A DNA stretch of 64,000 nt from Betaproteobacteria bacterium (GTDB taxonomy: Bacteria; Pseudomonadota; Gammaproteobacteria; Burkholderiales; SG8-41). Of this stretch, positions 1 to 7,891 are shown piece by piece. The notes beneath the pieces were generated by a model. That model saw nothing but the letters and a program-made list of their open reading frames with translations. It did not search any database and was not told the origin of the DNA. Numbering within the stretch: position 1 is the stretch's first letter; each line of letters opens with the position of its first letter. Location: contig JAKFUS010000040.1 in assembly GCA_021732605.1 (NCBI GenBank), positions 17,967 to 81,966 of the forward strand. Direction: 5' to 3'. The translations under genes and the position numbers were made by a program.

Positions 1-696
1 GAACATGGCGTGACCACGGTGCGCAGCCATTACCTCGGCCTGCTGGGCGATCAGCATTGTTACGCTGCAGAGGTTGATGAAGCACACCCGCTGCCCGCCG
101 GCTGGGCGCAGCTTGGCCTGCGCGACATGTTCGGCATGGTCGACAGCACGCTGGCGGCATTGTCCGGACGCGCGCTGCAGATCATTGACTGGGAACGCAA
201 CCATCAGTTCTGCAGCCGCTGCGGCACACCCATGCAGGCGCGCACCGATGAACGCGCCCGCGCCTGCCCGTCCTGCAGCTTTACCACTTATCCGCTGGTG
301 TCCCCTGCCGTGATGGTATTGATCACCCGTGGCCGTGAACTGCTGCTGGCGCGCAAGGGTGTGTGGCCGGCGGGGCGTTATTCCGCGATTGCCGGATTCG
401 TCGAGCCGGGTGAAATGCTCGAAGACACCGTGGCGCGCGAAACCCGTGAAGAAGTCGGCGTCGAAGTCAGCAATCTGCGTTATTTCGGCAGCCAGCCCTG
501 GCCCTTTCCGCATTCGCTGATGGTTGCCTTCACCGCTGAATATGCCGGCGGCGCGGTGCGCCCCGACGGTATCGAAATCGAGGAAGCCGCATGGTTTGAT
601 GTTGAAGCCCTGCCGCGACTGCCGCCCAGTGTCAGTATTTCGCGCCGGCTGATCACCACCGTGGCCGCGGAACTGGCGCGGCAATTTCCGCGCTGA
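1..696 (+). CDS. nudC: NAD(+)/NADH diphosphatase NudC, 5' end cut by window
   Basis: Nudix hydrolase that splits NADH to NMNH and AMP; NudC enzymes also remove NAD caps from RNA. Counting from the GTG at 10, a zinc ribbon is visible with cysteines at 68, 71, 86 and 89, then a Nudix box at about 129-151 (GFVEPGE followed by REEVG), then SQPWPFP at 161-167, a signature that separates NudC from other Nudix proteins. The frame is open to base 1 and the visible part (about 230 residues) is shorter than the usual 255-300, so the true start probably lies upstream of the window and GTG 10 is only a default. A dispersed palindromic repeat follows the gene. Confidence 0.93.
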   Translation, partial: EHGVTTVRSHYLGLLGDQHCYAAEVDEAHPLPAGWAQLGLRDMFGMVDSTLAALSGRALQIIDWERNHQFCSRCGTPMQARTDERARACPSCSFTTYPLVSPAVMVLITRGRELLLARKGVWPAGRYSAIAGFVEPGEMLEDTVARETREEVGVEVSNLRYFGSQPWPFPHSLMVAFTAEYAGGAVRPDGIEIEEAAWFDVEALPRLPPSVSISRRLITTVAAELARQFPR

Positions 697-727
697 ACAA
701 TTAATACGGAATCAGGTTCTAAAAAAA

Positions 728-839
728 CCACCCCCATCCTGTCCTTCCCCCTGAAGGGGAAGGGACTCAATCATTCCCTCCCCTTCAAGGGGACAAGGGA
801 ACACTTGAAGCGAAGCAGGGTTAGGGTGGGGATGGGGGT
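728..839. repeat. Dispersed palindromic repeat, copy 1 (CCACCCCCATCC family)
   Basis: The block opens with CCACCCCCATCC and closes with GGGGATGGGGGT, so its ends can pair. Inside are two smaller palindromes of the type CCTTCCCC-CTGA-AGGGGAAGG. A second copy with the same ends and the same internal palindromes lies at 38896-38986. Both copies sit between genes. It resembles the REP-like extragenic elements common in proteobacteria; whether it acts in RNA as a terminator is unknown. Confidence 0.8.
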
Positions 840-881
840 AAATGTGCAAGCCATTCAAATTGACTCCAGGATTACTTCGCC

Positions 882-1970
882 ATGATCAACCCCAATCCCC
901 TGCTCCGCCTGCACGCCCTGGGCCAGCGCATCTGGCTGGACAACCTGTCGCGCACGCTGCTGCAGGAAGGCACGCTGAAAAAGCTGGTCGCTGAAGACCG
1001 CATCGCCGGCGTGACCTCGAACCCGACGATTTTTTTCAAGGCGATCAGCGAAAGCCCGCATTACCGTGAAGAACTGCAAAAGCTGAAAAGCGATCCGGCC
1101 CTGTCGGCAGAGCAACGCTACGAAACCCTGGCCATCGCCGACATCCAGGCCGCCTGCGACATCCTGCTGCCGCTGCACAAATCCAGCAAATGTGAGGATG
1201 GCTATGTCAGCCTGGAGGTGTCACCGGCGCTGGCGCATGACGCCGAGGGCACGCTGGCCGCTGGCCTGCGCCTGAAAGCCGCCGTCGCCCGCGACAACCT
1301 GTTGATCAAGGTGCCGGCCACTACAGCCGGACTGAGCGCCATCGAGGAACTGATCGCCCACGGCTGTTCGGTCAATGTCACGCTGATGTTTTCGCTGCGC
1401 CATGTGCGCGAGGTGGCACAGGCTTATGTGCGCGGCATCGCGCGCCATGTCGAATTAAGTGGTGACGCGAGCAAGGTCAAATCGGTCGCCAGCCTGTTCC
1501 TCAGCCGCGTCGATACGCTGGTCGACAAACGCCTCGAAGCCATCGGTGGTGAAGCGCTGGCGCTGCGCGGCCGCTCGGCGGTGGCGCTGGCCAAACTGGC
1601 GTACCAGGATTACCGCGCGACGTTCAGCGATTCAGCCTTCACCGCACTCGCCAAACGCGGCGCACGGCCGCAGGCCATGTTGTGGGCCAGCACCGGCACC
1701 AAAAACCCGGCCTACAACGATGTGCTGTATATCGAATCACTGATCGGCCCGCAGACCATCAACACGGTGCCCGATGCGACGCTGGCGGCGTTCCGCGAAC
1801 ACGGCAAGGCGGAGCCGACGCTGGAAGCCGATATTGAGGCCGCAGCCAAACAATTCGCCGCGCTGGAAGATTTTGGCATCGACATGGATGCCGTTGGCCA
1901 GGAATTACAGGTGGAAGGTCTGAAGCAGTTCGAGGATTCGTTCCGGCAACTGCTGGCATTGACTGCCTGA
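882..1970 (+). CDS. tal: Transaldolase (long-form, about 360 residues)
   Basis: Pentose phosphate pathway enzyme moving a dihydroxyacetone unit between sedoheptulose-7-phosphate and glyceraldehyde-3-phosphate. The Schiff-base lysine is K143 in LLIKVPATTAG, and the N-terminal GVTSNPTIFF (43-52) is the usual phosphate-binding first-strand motif. At 362 residues it belongs to the longer transaldolase class rather than the 317-residue TalB type. The ATG at 882 lies just after the dispersed repeat, so the gene is probably transcribed separately from nudC. It converges with dnaQ, with a short tandem repeat between them. Confidence 0.95.
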   Translation: MINPNPLLRLHALGQRIWLDNLSRTLLQEGTLKKLVAEDRIAGVTSNPTIFFKAISESPHYREELQKLKSDPALSAEQRYETLAIADIQAACDILLPLHKSSKCEDGYVSLEVSPALAHDAEGTLAAGLRLKAAVARDNLLIKVPATTAGLSAIEELIAHGCSVNVTLMFSLRHVREVAQAYVRGIARHVELSGDASKVKSVASLFLSRVDTLVDKRLEAIGGEALALRGRSAVALAKLAYQDYRATFSDSAFTALAKRGARPQAMLWASTGTKNPAYNDVLYIESLIGPQTINTVPDATLAAFREHGKAEPTLEADIEAAAKQFAALEDFGIDMDAVGQELQVEGLKQFEDSFRQLLALTA

Positions 1971-1974
1971 TTAC

Positions 1975-2030
1975 TGCAGCCTGCTTATTGCAGCCTGCTC
2001 ATTGCGACCTGCTCATTGCAGCCCGCTTAT
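1975..2030. repeat. Four tandem 14-bp repeats between tal and dnaQ
   Basis: Units start at 1975, 1989, 2003 and 2017, each close to TGCAGCCTGCTTAT with one to three changes. The array fills the gap between two convergent genes. No hairpin with a T-run is evident. It may simply be a replication-slippage array. Confidence 0.8.
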
Positions 2031-2041
2031 TGCCGAGCTGA

Positions 2042-2737
2042 TCAGGTTCGCCACAGCGCGCCGCCGCTGGCCTTGTCGATCTCGACCAGCTGCGCTTCAT
2101 GCTCGGCGATTTCTTCCACGCTCGCCCGCAGCACCATCAATTTCAGTTCGCCGCGCTTGAATGCCGGCACACGGACCTCGGTGCTCACGGTTTCAGCTTC
2201 GATCATCAGGCTGTTCTGGCCGCGGGTCATCGCCAGGTACACCTCCGCCAGCAGTTCCGCATCGAGCAAGGCGCCGTGCAGCGTGCGCGCCGAGTTGTCG
2301 ATCTGGTAACGGTCGCACAGGGAATCGAGGCCGTTGCGTTTGCCCGGATGCAGGTCCTTGGCCATGCGCAGGGTGTCGGTCACTTCCGGGCAATAGGTCT
2401 TCAGGCGCTTTTTGCGCGCCAGCGCCAGTTCACTGTCGAGGAAACCGACGTCGAAGGGCGCGTTATGGATGATCAGTTCGGCGCCCGAGATGTAATCGAG
2501 CAACTCGTCGGCGATTTCGGTGAACTTCGGTTTGTCGCTGAGGAATTCAGTGGTCAGGCCGTGTACCTGCAGCGCACCCTCTTCACTGTCACGTCCGGGA
2601 TTGAGGTAGCGGTGGAAATGTTTGCCGGTGAGCCGCCGGTTGACCATCTCGACACCGGCGACCTCGATCACACGGTGACCCAGCTTCGGATCCAGGCCCG
2701 TGGTTTCGGTATCGAGGAAGATCTGCCGCGCCGCCAT
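2042..2737 (-). CDS. dnaQ: DNA polymerase III epsilon subunit (proofreading exonuclease)
   Basis: The 3'-5' proofreading subunit of the replicative polymerase core. All three exonuclease motifs are visible: Exo I with D9 and E11 in FLDTETTG, Exo II with D96 in HNAPFDVGFLD, and the HxxxxD form of Exo III with H155 and D160 in HGALLDAE. Length (231) is normal. The start ATG overlaps the TGA of rnhA by one base, so the two are translationally coupled; this pairing is widespread in beta- and gammaproteobacteria. Confidence 0.96.
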   Translation of the reverse strand: MAARQIFLDTETTGLDPKLGHRVIEVAGVEMVNRRLTGKHFHRYLNPGRDSEEGALQVHGLTTEFLSDKPKFTEIADELLDYISGAELIIHNAPFDVGFLDSELALARKKRLKTYCPEVTDTLRMAKDLHPGKRNGLDSLCDRYQIDNSARTLHGALLDAELLAEVYLAMTRGQNSLMIEAETVSTEVRVPAFKRGELKLMVLRASVEEIAEHEAQLVEIDKASGGALWRT

Positions 2738-3228
2738 CAGGCTGTCTGCCCCGGTTTGACACTTTCAACACCTCTGTTCGCCAGTTCGTCGGCACGTTCA
2801 TTGCCGTCGTGGCCGGCATGGCCCTTGACCCACAGCCACTCGACGTCGTGCTTGCCAGCGATTTCATCGAGCTCGCGCCACAGGTCTTCGTTCTTGACCG
2901 GTTTTTTGTCGGCCGTTTTCCAGCCGCGCTTTTTCCAGGCATGGATCCACTCGGAAATGCCCTGCTGCACATATTTGGAGTCGGTATGCAGCCGCACGCG
3001 GCAGCGGCGCTTCAGCGCCTCCAGCGCACGGATCACTGCCAGCAGTTCCATGCGGTTGTTGGTGGTATGCAGCTCGCCGCCGAACAATTCGCGCGTCTTC
3101 CCGCCACTGCTGAGCAATGCGCCCCAGCCGCCGACGCCCGGATTACCCTTGCAGGCACCATCGGTGTAAATCTCGATCAGATCACCCGTTTTTTCGTCCA
3201 CCACTTCGTTCATCGCTTTATCGTTCAC
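2737..3228 (-). CDS. rnhA: Ribonuclease HI
   Basis: Cuts the RNA strand of RNA-DNA hybrids, removing primers and R-loops. Counting from 3228, the catalytic acids are D23 ([11 protein letters not shown]), E61 (NNRMELLAV), D83 (HTDSKYV) and D147 (NERADELA), with the usual histidine near 137-140. Start is uncertain: GTG at 3228 or ATG at 3213, neither with a strong ribosome site. The gene is followed without a gap by dnaQ and preceded by a methyltransferase gene on the same strand. Confidence 0.96.
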   Translation of the reverse strand: MNDKAMNEVVDEKTGDLIEIYTDGACKGNPGVGGWGALLSSGGKTRELFGGELHTTNNRMELLAVIRALEALKRRCRVRLHTDSKYVQQGISEWIHAWKKRGWKTADKKPVKNEDLWRELDEIAGKHDVEWLWVKGHAGHDGNERADELANRGVESVKPGQTA

Positions 3229-3253
3229 GTTATTTCGTTTACCGCTTCGTTCA

Positions 3254-4027
3254 TCATTGTGTCCTGACCTTTGCTACCGCAGCCTCTTCATCGCGCACGC
3301 GCTCCGGCACCGGTGACAGGCTCTTTTCCGGCACCACGGCGCGGTCGCTCCACTTCGGCATGATCAACCGGATGCCGCGCACGCGCTTGATCGCCTGCAG
3401 GAAAAACACCCCGCCGGCAATCGGCCACCAGCGGTCACCGGCTTTTTCCATGAAACCGAAACGGTCCAGCCACTTCTGCTCGACGCAGGGCGGCGCATAA
3501 CAGGCCATCGAACCGGCAACGATTTCGAGGCCGACCAGCGCAAACCAGTCCTTGACCCGTGCCAGATTGATGAAACGCCCATTCCACGGATAATCGTGGC
3601 GCGCGCCAACGCTGCGGCGCAGACCCCACAGGCTCAGCGGATTGAATCCGGAGATGATGACATGGCCTTCGGGGCGCAACACCCGCGCCACTTCGCGCAC
3701 AATCTGGTGCGGGTTTGCGGAAAATTCCAGGGTATGCGGCAGCACCATCAAGTCAACGCTGTTGGATTCGATCGGCAGGTCGCGGAAATCCGCGCGCAGA
3801 TTGACCGCACCCTGCGGTCCCGCCTTCACAAGCAGCGGAATGCGGCTGGCGCGCAGCAGGTCCACCTGCTCGAGGCTGAGCTGCAGCGCGTGGTAACCGA
3901 AAATGTCGGCAACCGCTTCGTCGAAATACGTCTGCTCACGCGCGATGACATACTGGCCCGGCGAACTCGCCAGCCATTCAGTCGCAGTAAGGCCGGCGGC
4001 TGCATTTGATAGTCCCGAAGTTGACAT
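3254..4027 (-). CDS. Class I SAM-dependent methyltransferase, function unknown
   Basis: A 257-residue protein with a Methyltransf_11-like core. The acidic and hydrophobic strand [18 protein letters not shown], followed by [20 protein letters not shown], is the typical strand 4 to strand 5 region of UbiE-like folds. The usual GxGxG loop of motif I is weak: the equivalent stretch reads [17 protein letters not shown]. It sits between gloB (divergent, 49 bp apart) and rnhA-dnaQ, a conserved neighbourhood in betaproteobacteria where the methyltransferase has no firmly known substrate. Transcribed with rnhA and dnaQ. Confidence 0.85.
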   Translation of the reverse strand: MSTSGLSNAAAGLTATEWLASSPGQYVIAREQTYFDEAVADIFGYHALQLSLEQVDLLRASRIPLLVKAGPQGAVNLRADFRDLPIESNSVDLMVLPHTLEFSANPHQIVREVARVLRPEGHVIISGFNPLSLWGLRRSVGARHDYPWNGRFINLARVKDWFALVGLEIVAGSMACYAPPCVEQKWLDRFGFMEKAGDRWWPIAGGVFFLQAIKRVRGIRLIMPKWSDRAVVPEKSLSPVPERVRDEEAAVAKVRTQ

Positions 4028-4076
4028 GACTGAAGTTTAAATCATAATCGGTCGCTGATCTGAACGGAGTCCGAAT

Positions 4077-4847
4077 ATGGCCGCATACGAAGTCGTGCCG
4101 CTGCGCGCGTTTGCCGACAATTACATCTGGACCATCCGCGACGCCGGCTTTGCCGCCGTGGTCGATCCGGGCGATGCGCAACCGGTGCTCGACTACCTGG
4201 CGCGCGAAAAACTGCAGCTCGTCGCCATTCTCAACACCCACCACCATGCCGATCACGTCGGCGGCAACGCGGCCTTGCTGGCGCAAACCAAAGTGCCGGT
4301 CTACGGACCGCATGACGAACGCATCCCGGAAGTCAGCGAGCGCCTCGCCGACGGCCAGCGTTTCACGCTCCCGCATTTCAACATTGAAATGGAAACGCTG
4401 GAAATCCCCGGGCACACCCGCTCGCACATCGCGTTTCATGGCGACGGCCTGCTGTTCTGCGGTGATACGCTGTTTGCGGCCGGCTGCGGCCGGCTGTTTG
4501 AAGGCACGCCGCGGCAGATGCACGATTCGCTGACCCGGCTGGCCCGCCTGCCCGATGCCACCCGCGTTTACTGCGGCCACGAATACACCCTGTCCAACCT
4601 CAAGTTTGCGCGGGCCGCCGAGCCGGACAACCGCCGGTTGCCGGAACTCGAAGCGCGGATGCAGGCGCTGCGCGCCGCCGACCAGCCGACCCTTCCCTCA
4701 ACCATAGCCCAGGAAAAAGCCACCAATCCCTTCCTGCGCATCGACGAACCCGCCATTATTCACAGCGCCAGCACCCGGGCCGCCAAAAAGCTGATGGATC
4801 CGGTCAGCGTACTGGCGGAAATCCGCGACTGGAAGAACAACTTCTGA
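4077..4847 (+). CDS. gloB: Hydroxyacylglutathione hydrolase (glyoxalase II)
   Basis: Hydrolyses S-lactoylglutathione to lactate and glutathione, the second step of methylglyoxal detoxification. The metallo-beta-lactamase motif THHHADH is at 54-60, followed by the metal histidine in IPGHTRSH and the bridging aspartate in LFCGDTLF. The C-terminal glutathione-binding helix region (KATNPFLRIDEP) is present and the length (256) is standard. GGAG lies seven bases before the ATG. Divergent from the methyltransferase gene, so the 49-bp gap probably holds both promoters. Confidence 0.96.
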   Translation: MAAYEVVPLRAFADNYIWTIRDAGFAAVVDPGDAQPVLDYLAREKLQLVAILNTHHHADHVGGNAALLAQTKVPVYGPHDERIPEVSERLADGQRFTLPHFNIEMETLEIPGHTRSHIAFHGDGLLFCGDTLFAAGCGRLFEGTPRQMHDSLTRLARLPDATRVYCGHEYTLSNLKFARAAEPDNRRLPELEARMQALRAADQPTLPSTIAQEKATNPFLRIDEPAIIHSASTRAAKKLMDPVSVLAEIRDWKNNF

Positions 4848-4852
4848 GCACT

Positions 4853-4904
4853 AGTGCCTGTGAATCACCTGTCATGGGGGCGAAATAATGCTTAACAGGC
4901 ACTA
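4853..4904. repeat. Inverted repeat after gloB
   Basis: AGTGCCTGT at 4853-4861 is matched by ACAGGCACT at 4896-4904 with a 34-base loop. There is no T-run after it, so it is not a typical intrinsic terminator. It lies between gloB and the promoter of the lytic transglycosylase. Confidence 0.6.
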
Positions 4905-4971
4905 AGTCACGGACCTCATGCCGCACCTCTAAATATGACATTAAAATATTGATTTTGAAGGAATATTTGGT

Positions 4972-5000
4972 TTGACTTTATAAGTGACCAGGGCTAATAT
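4972..5000 (+). promoter_or_regulatory. Strong sigma-70 type promoter for mltD
   Basis: TTGACT at 4972-4977 and TAATAT at 4995-5000 are separated by exactly 17 bases. Transcription would begin near 5007, which rules out the in-frame GTG at 4984 as the start of the next gene and supports the ATG at 5047. Confidence 0.75.
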
Positions 5001-5046
5001 CCGGCCATCTTCTGGCGTTGATCCGCCTGCTTCAGGATACTTACGC

Positions 5047-6474
5047 ATGATGAATATCATCACCCGCTGTGCCCTGCTCACCGCCGTCCTGTTTGCGACG
5101 GCCTGCGCGCAGTTGCCGGAAACCAGCGGACTGGGCGCCCAATCCGCTGTCGCCCCATCCGCTTACACCCCATCCGCTAGCGTCGGCCCGAACGCGCCCA
5201 TAGCAGCGCCGGCTGCAGCGCCCGCTCCGGCTGCAACGCCGCCCGCGTTCATCGCAACGGTCAGGGCTCAACCGCGTGACGTCTGGGAACGCATCCGCAG
5301 CGGCTACACCATGAAGCCGATGGACAATGACCTGGTCCGGCAATGGGAGAATTTCTACTCTGCCAAGCCCGAATACTTCGCGCGCATGGTCGACCGCAGC
5401 AGTCATTACCTGTTCCACATCATTGAAGAAATCGAACGGCGCAAGATGCCGGCCGAAGTCGCACTCTTGCCGATGATCGAATCCGCCTATAACCCGCAGG
5501 CCTACTCCAAGGCCCATGCTTCGGGCCTGTGGCAGTTCATCCCATCGACAGGCAAGCACTATGGCCTGCGCCAGAACTGGTGGTATGATGGCCGGCGCGA
5601 TGTGATTGCCGCCACCGGCGCGGCACTGGATTACCTTGAAAAACTGCATGCACAGTTCGGCGACTGGGAACTGGCACTGGCCTCCTACAACTGGGGCGAA
5701 GGCGCAGTCGGCCGCGCCATGGCGCGCAACCAGGCCAAGGGCCTGCCGGCGGATTACGCCAGCCTGACCATGCCGGCAGAGACGCGTAATTACCTGCCCA
5801 AGCTGATCGCGGTCAAAAACATCATTGCTGACCCGGCGCGGTTCGGCGTCAAACTCGCCAGCGTGCCGAATCAGCCTTATTTCGAAGTGGTCACCGTGCA
5901 GCGCCACATCGACGTCAAGCTCGCCGCCAAATTCGCGGAAATCTCACTGGAAGACTTCAAATTCCTGAACCCGGCGCACAACAAGCAGGTGATCAAGGCC
6001 GGCGGCAAGGAAACCATCGTGCTGCCGCGCGACAAGGTCGCGATATTCAACGCCAACCTTGTAAATCACGACAAGCCCCTGGTGTCATGGCAGGCGCATA
6101 CCGTTAAACCCGGTGAAAAACCGGAAAAAATTGCCGCAAAATACGGCATGAGCCTCGCTGAATTAAATCAAATCAACGGCATCGGCGGAAAAAACAAGAT
6201 GCGCACCGGCCAGCCACTGCTGGTGCAAGCCACCGCCGGCACTGCGCCCAACCTCCCCGACCTGCCGGCGACACCGGTATCCCTGCCCAAGGCGTATCAG
6301 GCCGCGCGCAACAAAAACGCGAAAATCGCCACCAAGCCCGGCGCGAAGCCGGCGGCGAAATCCGTGGTCGCCAAACGCGCGCCGGCAAAACAGCCCAAGG
6401 CCTTAGCCAAAGCCCCGGCGCCTGCCGGCAAAAAACCCGCAAGCACCGTTGTCGCGACGCAATCGCGTCGCTGA
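5047..6474 (+). CDS. mltD: Membrane-bound lytic murein transglycosylase D (lipoprotein)
   Basis: Cleaves the glycan strands of peptidoglycan to give 1,6-anhydro ends. From ATG 5047 the protein has 475 residues: a signal peptide ending at C20 (FATAC, a lipobox-like site), a low-complexity Ala/Pro stretch, an SLT domain with the catalytic glutamate E145 in MIESAYNP followed by ASGLWQFIPSTG, and one clear LysM domain at about 345-395 (HTVKPGEKPEKIAAKYG). The tail after it is rich in Lys, Ala and Pro. E. coli MltD usually has two LysM domains; here I see one convincing copy. The start is set by the promoter at 4972-5000. Confidence 0.92.
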   Translation: MMNIITRCALLTAVLFATACAQLPETSGLGAQSAVAPSAYTPSASVGPNAPIAAPAAAPAPAATPPAFIATVRAQPRDVWERIRSGYTMKPMDNDLVRQWENFYSAKPEYFARMVDRSSHYLFHIIEEIERRKMPAEVALLPMIESAYNPQAYSKAHASGLWQFIPSTGKHYGLRQNWWYDGRRDVIAATGAALDYLEKLHAQFGDWELALASYNWGEGAVGRAMARNQAKGLPADYASLTMPAETRNYLPKLIAVKNIIADPARFGVKLASVPNQPYFEVVTVQRHIDVKLAAKFAEISLEDFKFLNPAHNKQVIKAGGKETIVLPRDKVAIFNANLVNHDKPLVSWQAHTVKPGEKPEKIAAKYGMSLAELNQINGIGGKNKMRTGQPLLVQATAGTAPNLPDLPATPVSLPKAYQAARNKNAKIATKPGAKPAAKSVVAKRAPAKQPKALAKAPAPAGKKPASTVVATQSRR

Positions 6475-6911
6475 CCTTCCAATCGTAGCAACCGCTGCGC
6501 GTCGCCTGTAACGCGCTGAATTCCTGTTTCCGGGCAGGCGTCGTGGCGCACTGCGGCCCGCACCGCGACGATTCCACTCAATATTGCCCAGATCCCGCAA
6601 TCATTGATTATTCGCTTTTTACCGGCGCGAAGATTGCCGGATTGCCACGCCCGCCGGCGCCTTGCCTCCCCCGCTTTGCCCCTCCTATCGCCCGGCACAT
6701 TGATTTCAAACTCTGTGCGCTATCAAGCATACCCGCGATTCCATTCAACCTAGCATCCGGTGGTTGCCGAAATAAAGCCGGAATGCAGTTGAACGACAGA
6801 TGCAGAGTCAAGGCGGGTCTGAGGATGGGCCGGCCGACAGATTCTTTCAAAACCTCAAGATGATCATCAAGGCTATTAATTCTTTAATCCAGCATCTCCA
6901 AGGAAACTGAA
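6475..6911. other. Gap without recognisable gene
   Basis: The 437 bases between mltD and the PEP-CTERM gene hold only short overlapping frames with no family resemblance. An AAGGA lies seven bases before the ATG at 6912 and serves as its ribosome site. I found no terminator-like hairpin and no convincing promoter boxes. Confidence 0.5.
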
Positions 6912-7841
6912 ATGAAAACACTACGGATTGCACGACTCCACCGGCATGGCGCTGTGGCTGTGGCACTACTCGCAGCTTTTGCCGGGAATGTAAACGCCGA
7001 AAGCCTGGTAGCGGTAAACAGCAGGAATCAGATTGGCGTGTTTGACAGCAGTTCAGCCATCATCAACACCACATTATTCAATTCCATTACCGGAACGGCC
7101 GCCGGCGAAACTTTTGTCGGCATAGATTTGCGTCCGTCGAACAACCTGGTATACGGAATCAGCTCGGCCAACAGGATTTATACGATCAATCCCAATACCG
7201 GCGTCAGTGTGTTTGTCGCCAACCTGTCGCAATCCATTATTGATGTCGCAAATAAATCATACGGGCTTGACACCAATCCCATTGTGGATCGCACAACCGG
7301 CTCTTCACTCCGCCTGGTCAGTTCAACCGGTGACAACTACGGAATCAACGCAGCCACAGGCGCCGTAACCGTAGCGACGTCCATCGCCGCGGGATTTACC
7401 GGGGTAGCTTATCGCAATTCGGACGCAAGCACTCCCGCGGTCGCACCTGCCAGCACCGAACTGTATTACATCAATTCAACAACAGATACTCTGGCCTCCG
7501 CACAAACTAATTTCAACAATCCCGTCATCACTACGGATGGCCCATTGGGTGTCAATATTATCAATGTCAACGGATTTGAAATTACACGCACCAGCAACGC
7601 TTTTGGCGCATTCATCACAAACCCGAATTCCCTGAACTCTGATTTATTTTCTGTCGATCTGGATGCCGGCACAGCATTGAAATTAGGGACATTCATTGGC
7701 ACCGTTAACGGCCTAACTTCGGCGCCAGTCAGCCCGATTCCAGAACCGGAAACTTACGCCATGATGCTGGCTGGTCTGGGCATACTGGGATTCGCAACCC
7801 GTCGCCGTAAAAACAAGCAAGCAAACTCATTGGCCGCCTGA
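6912..7841 (+). CDS. PEP-CTERM secreted protein with DUF4394-like domain
   Basis: A 309-residue exported protein. The N terminus is a signal peptide (cleavage likely after NVNA, near residue 29). The middle, with repeated strand-turn segments such as FVGIDLRPSNNLVYGIS and YTINPNTG, matches the DUF4394 beta-propeller-like domain. The C terminus is a PEP-CTERM sorting signal starting at about residue 277: PEPETYAMM, a hydrophobic stretch, then RRRK. Such proteins are cut and anchored or released by exosortase (EpsH/XrtA) and go with exopolysaccharide production; no exosortase gene is in the window. The gene is richer in A+T and in Asn/Thr than its neighbours, normal for secreted surface proteins. 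Confidence 0.85.
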   Translation: MKTLRIARLHRHGAVAVALLAAFAGNVNAESLVAVNSRNQIGVFDSSSAIINTTLFNSITGTAAGETFVGIDLRPSNNLVYGISSANRIYTINPNTGVSVFVANLSQSIIDVANKSYGLDTNPIVDRTTGSSLRLVSSTGDNYGINAATGAVTVATSIAAGFTGVAYRNSDASTPAVAPASTELYYINSTTDTLASAQTNFNNPVITTDGPLGVNIINVNGFEITRTSNAFGAFITNPNSLNSDLFSVDLDAGTALKLGTFIGTVNGLTSAPVSPIPEPETYAMMLAGLGILGFATRRRKNKQANSLAA

Positions 7842-7891
7842 TCTTCAGCCAAGCAATACGGAGGGACGCTCGCCCCGCCGTTAACCAAACT

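Noticed and set aside
2099..3169. A 356-residue frame on the + strand opposite dnaQ and rnhA
   Set aside because: It is the antisense shadow of two well-conserved genes and has no family resemblance.
4984..5046. GTG at 4984 as the start of the lytic transglycosylase
   Set aside because: It lies inside the promoter (between the -35 and -10 boxes at 4972-5000), and ATG 5047 gives a proper lipoprotein signal.
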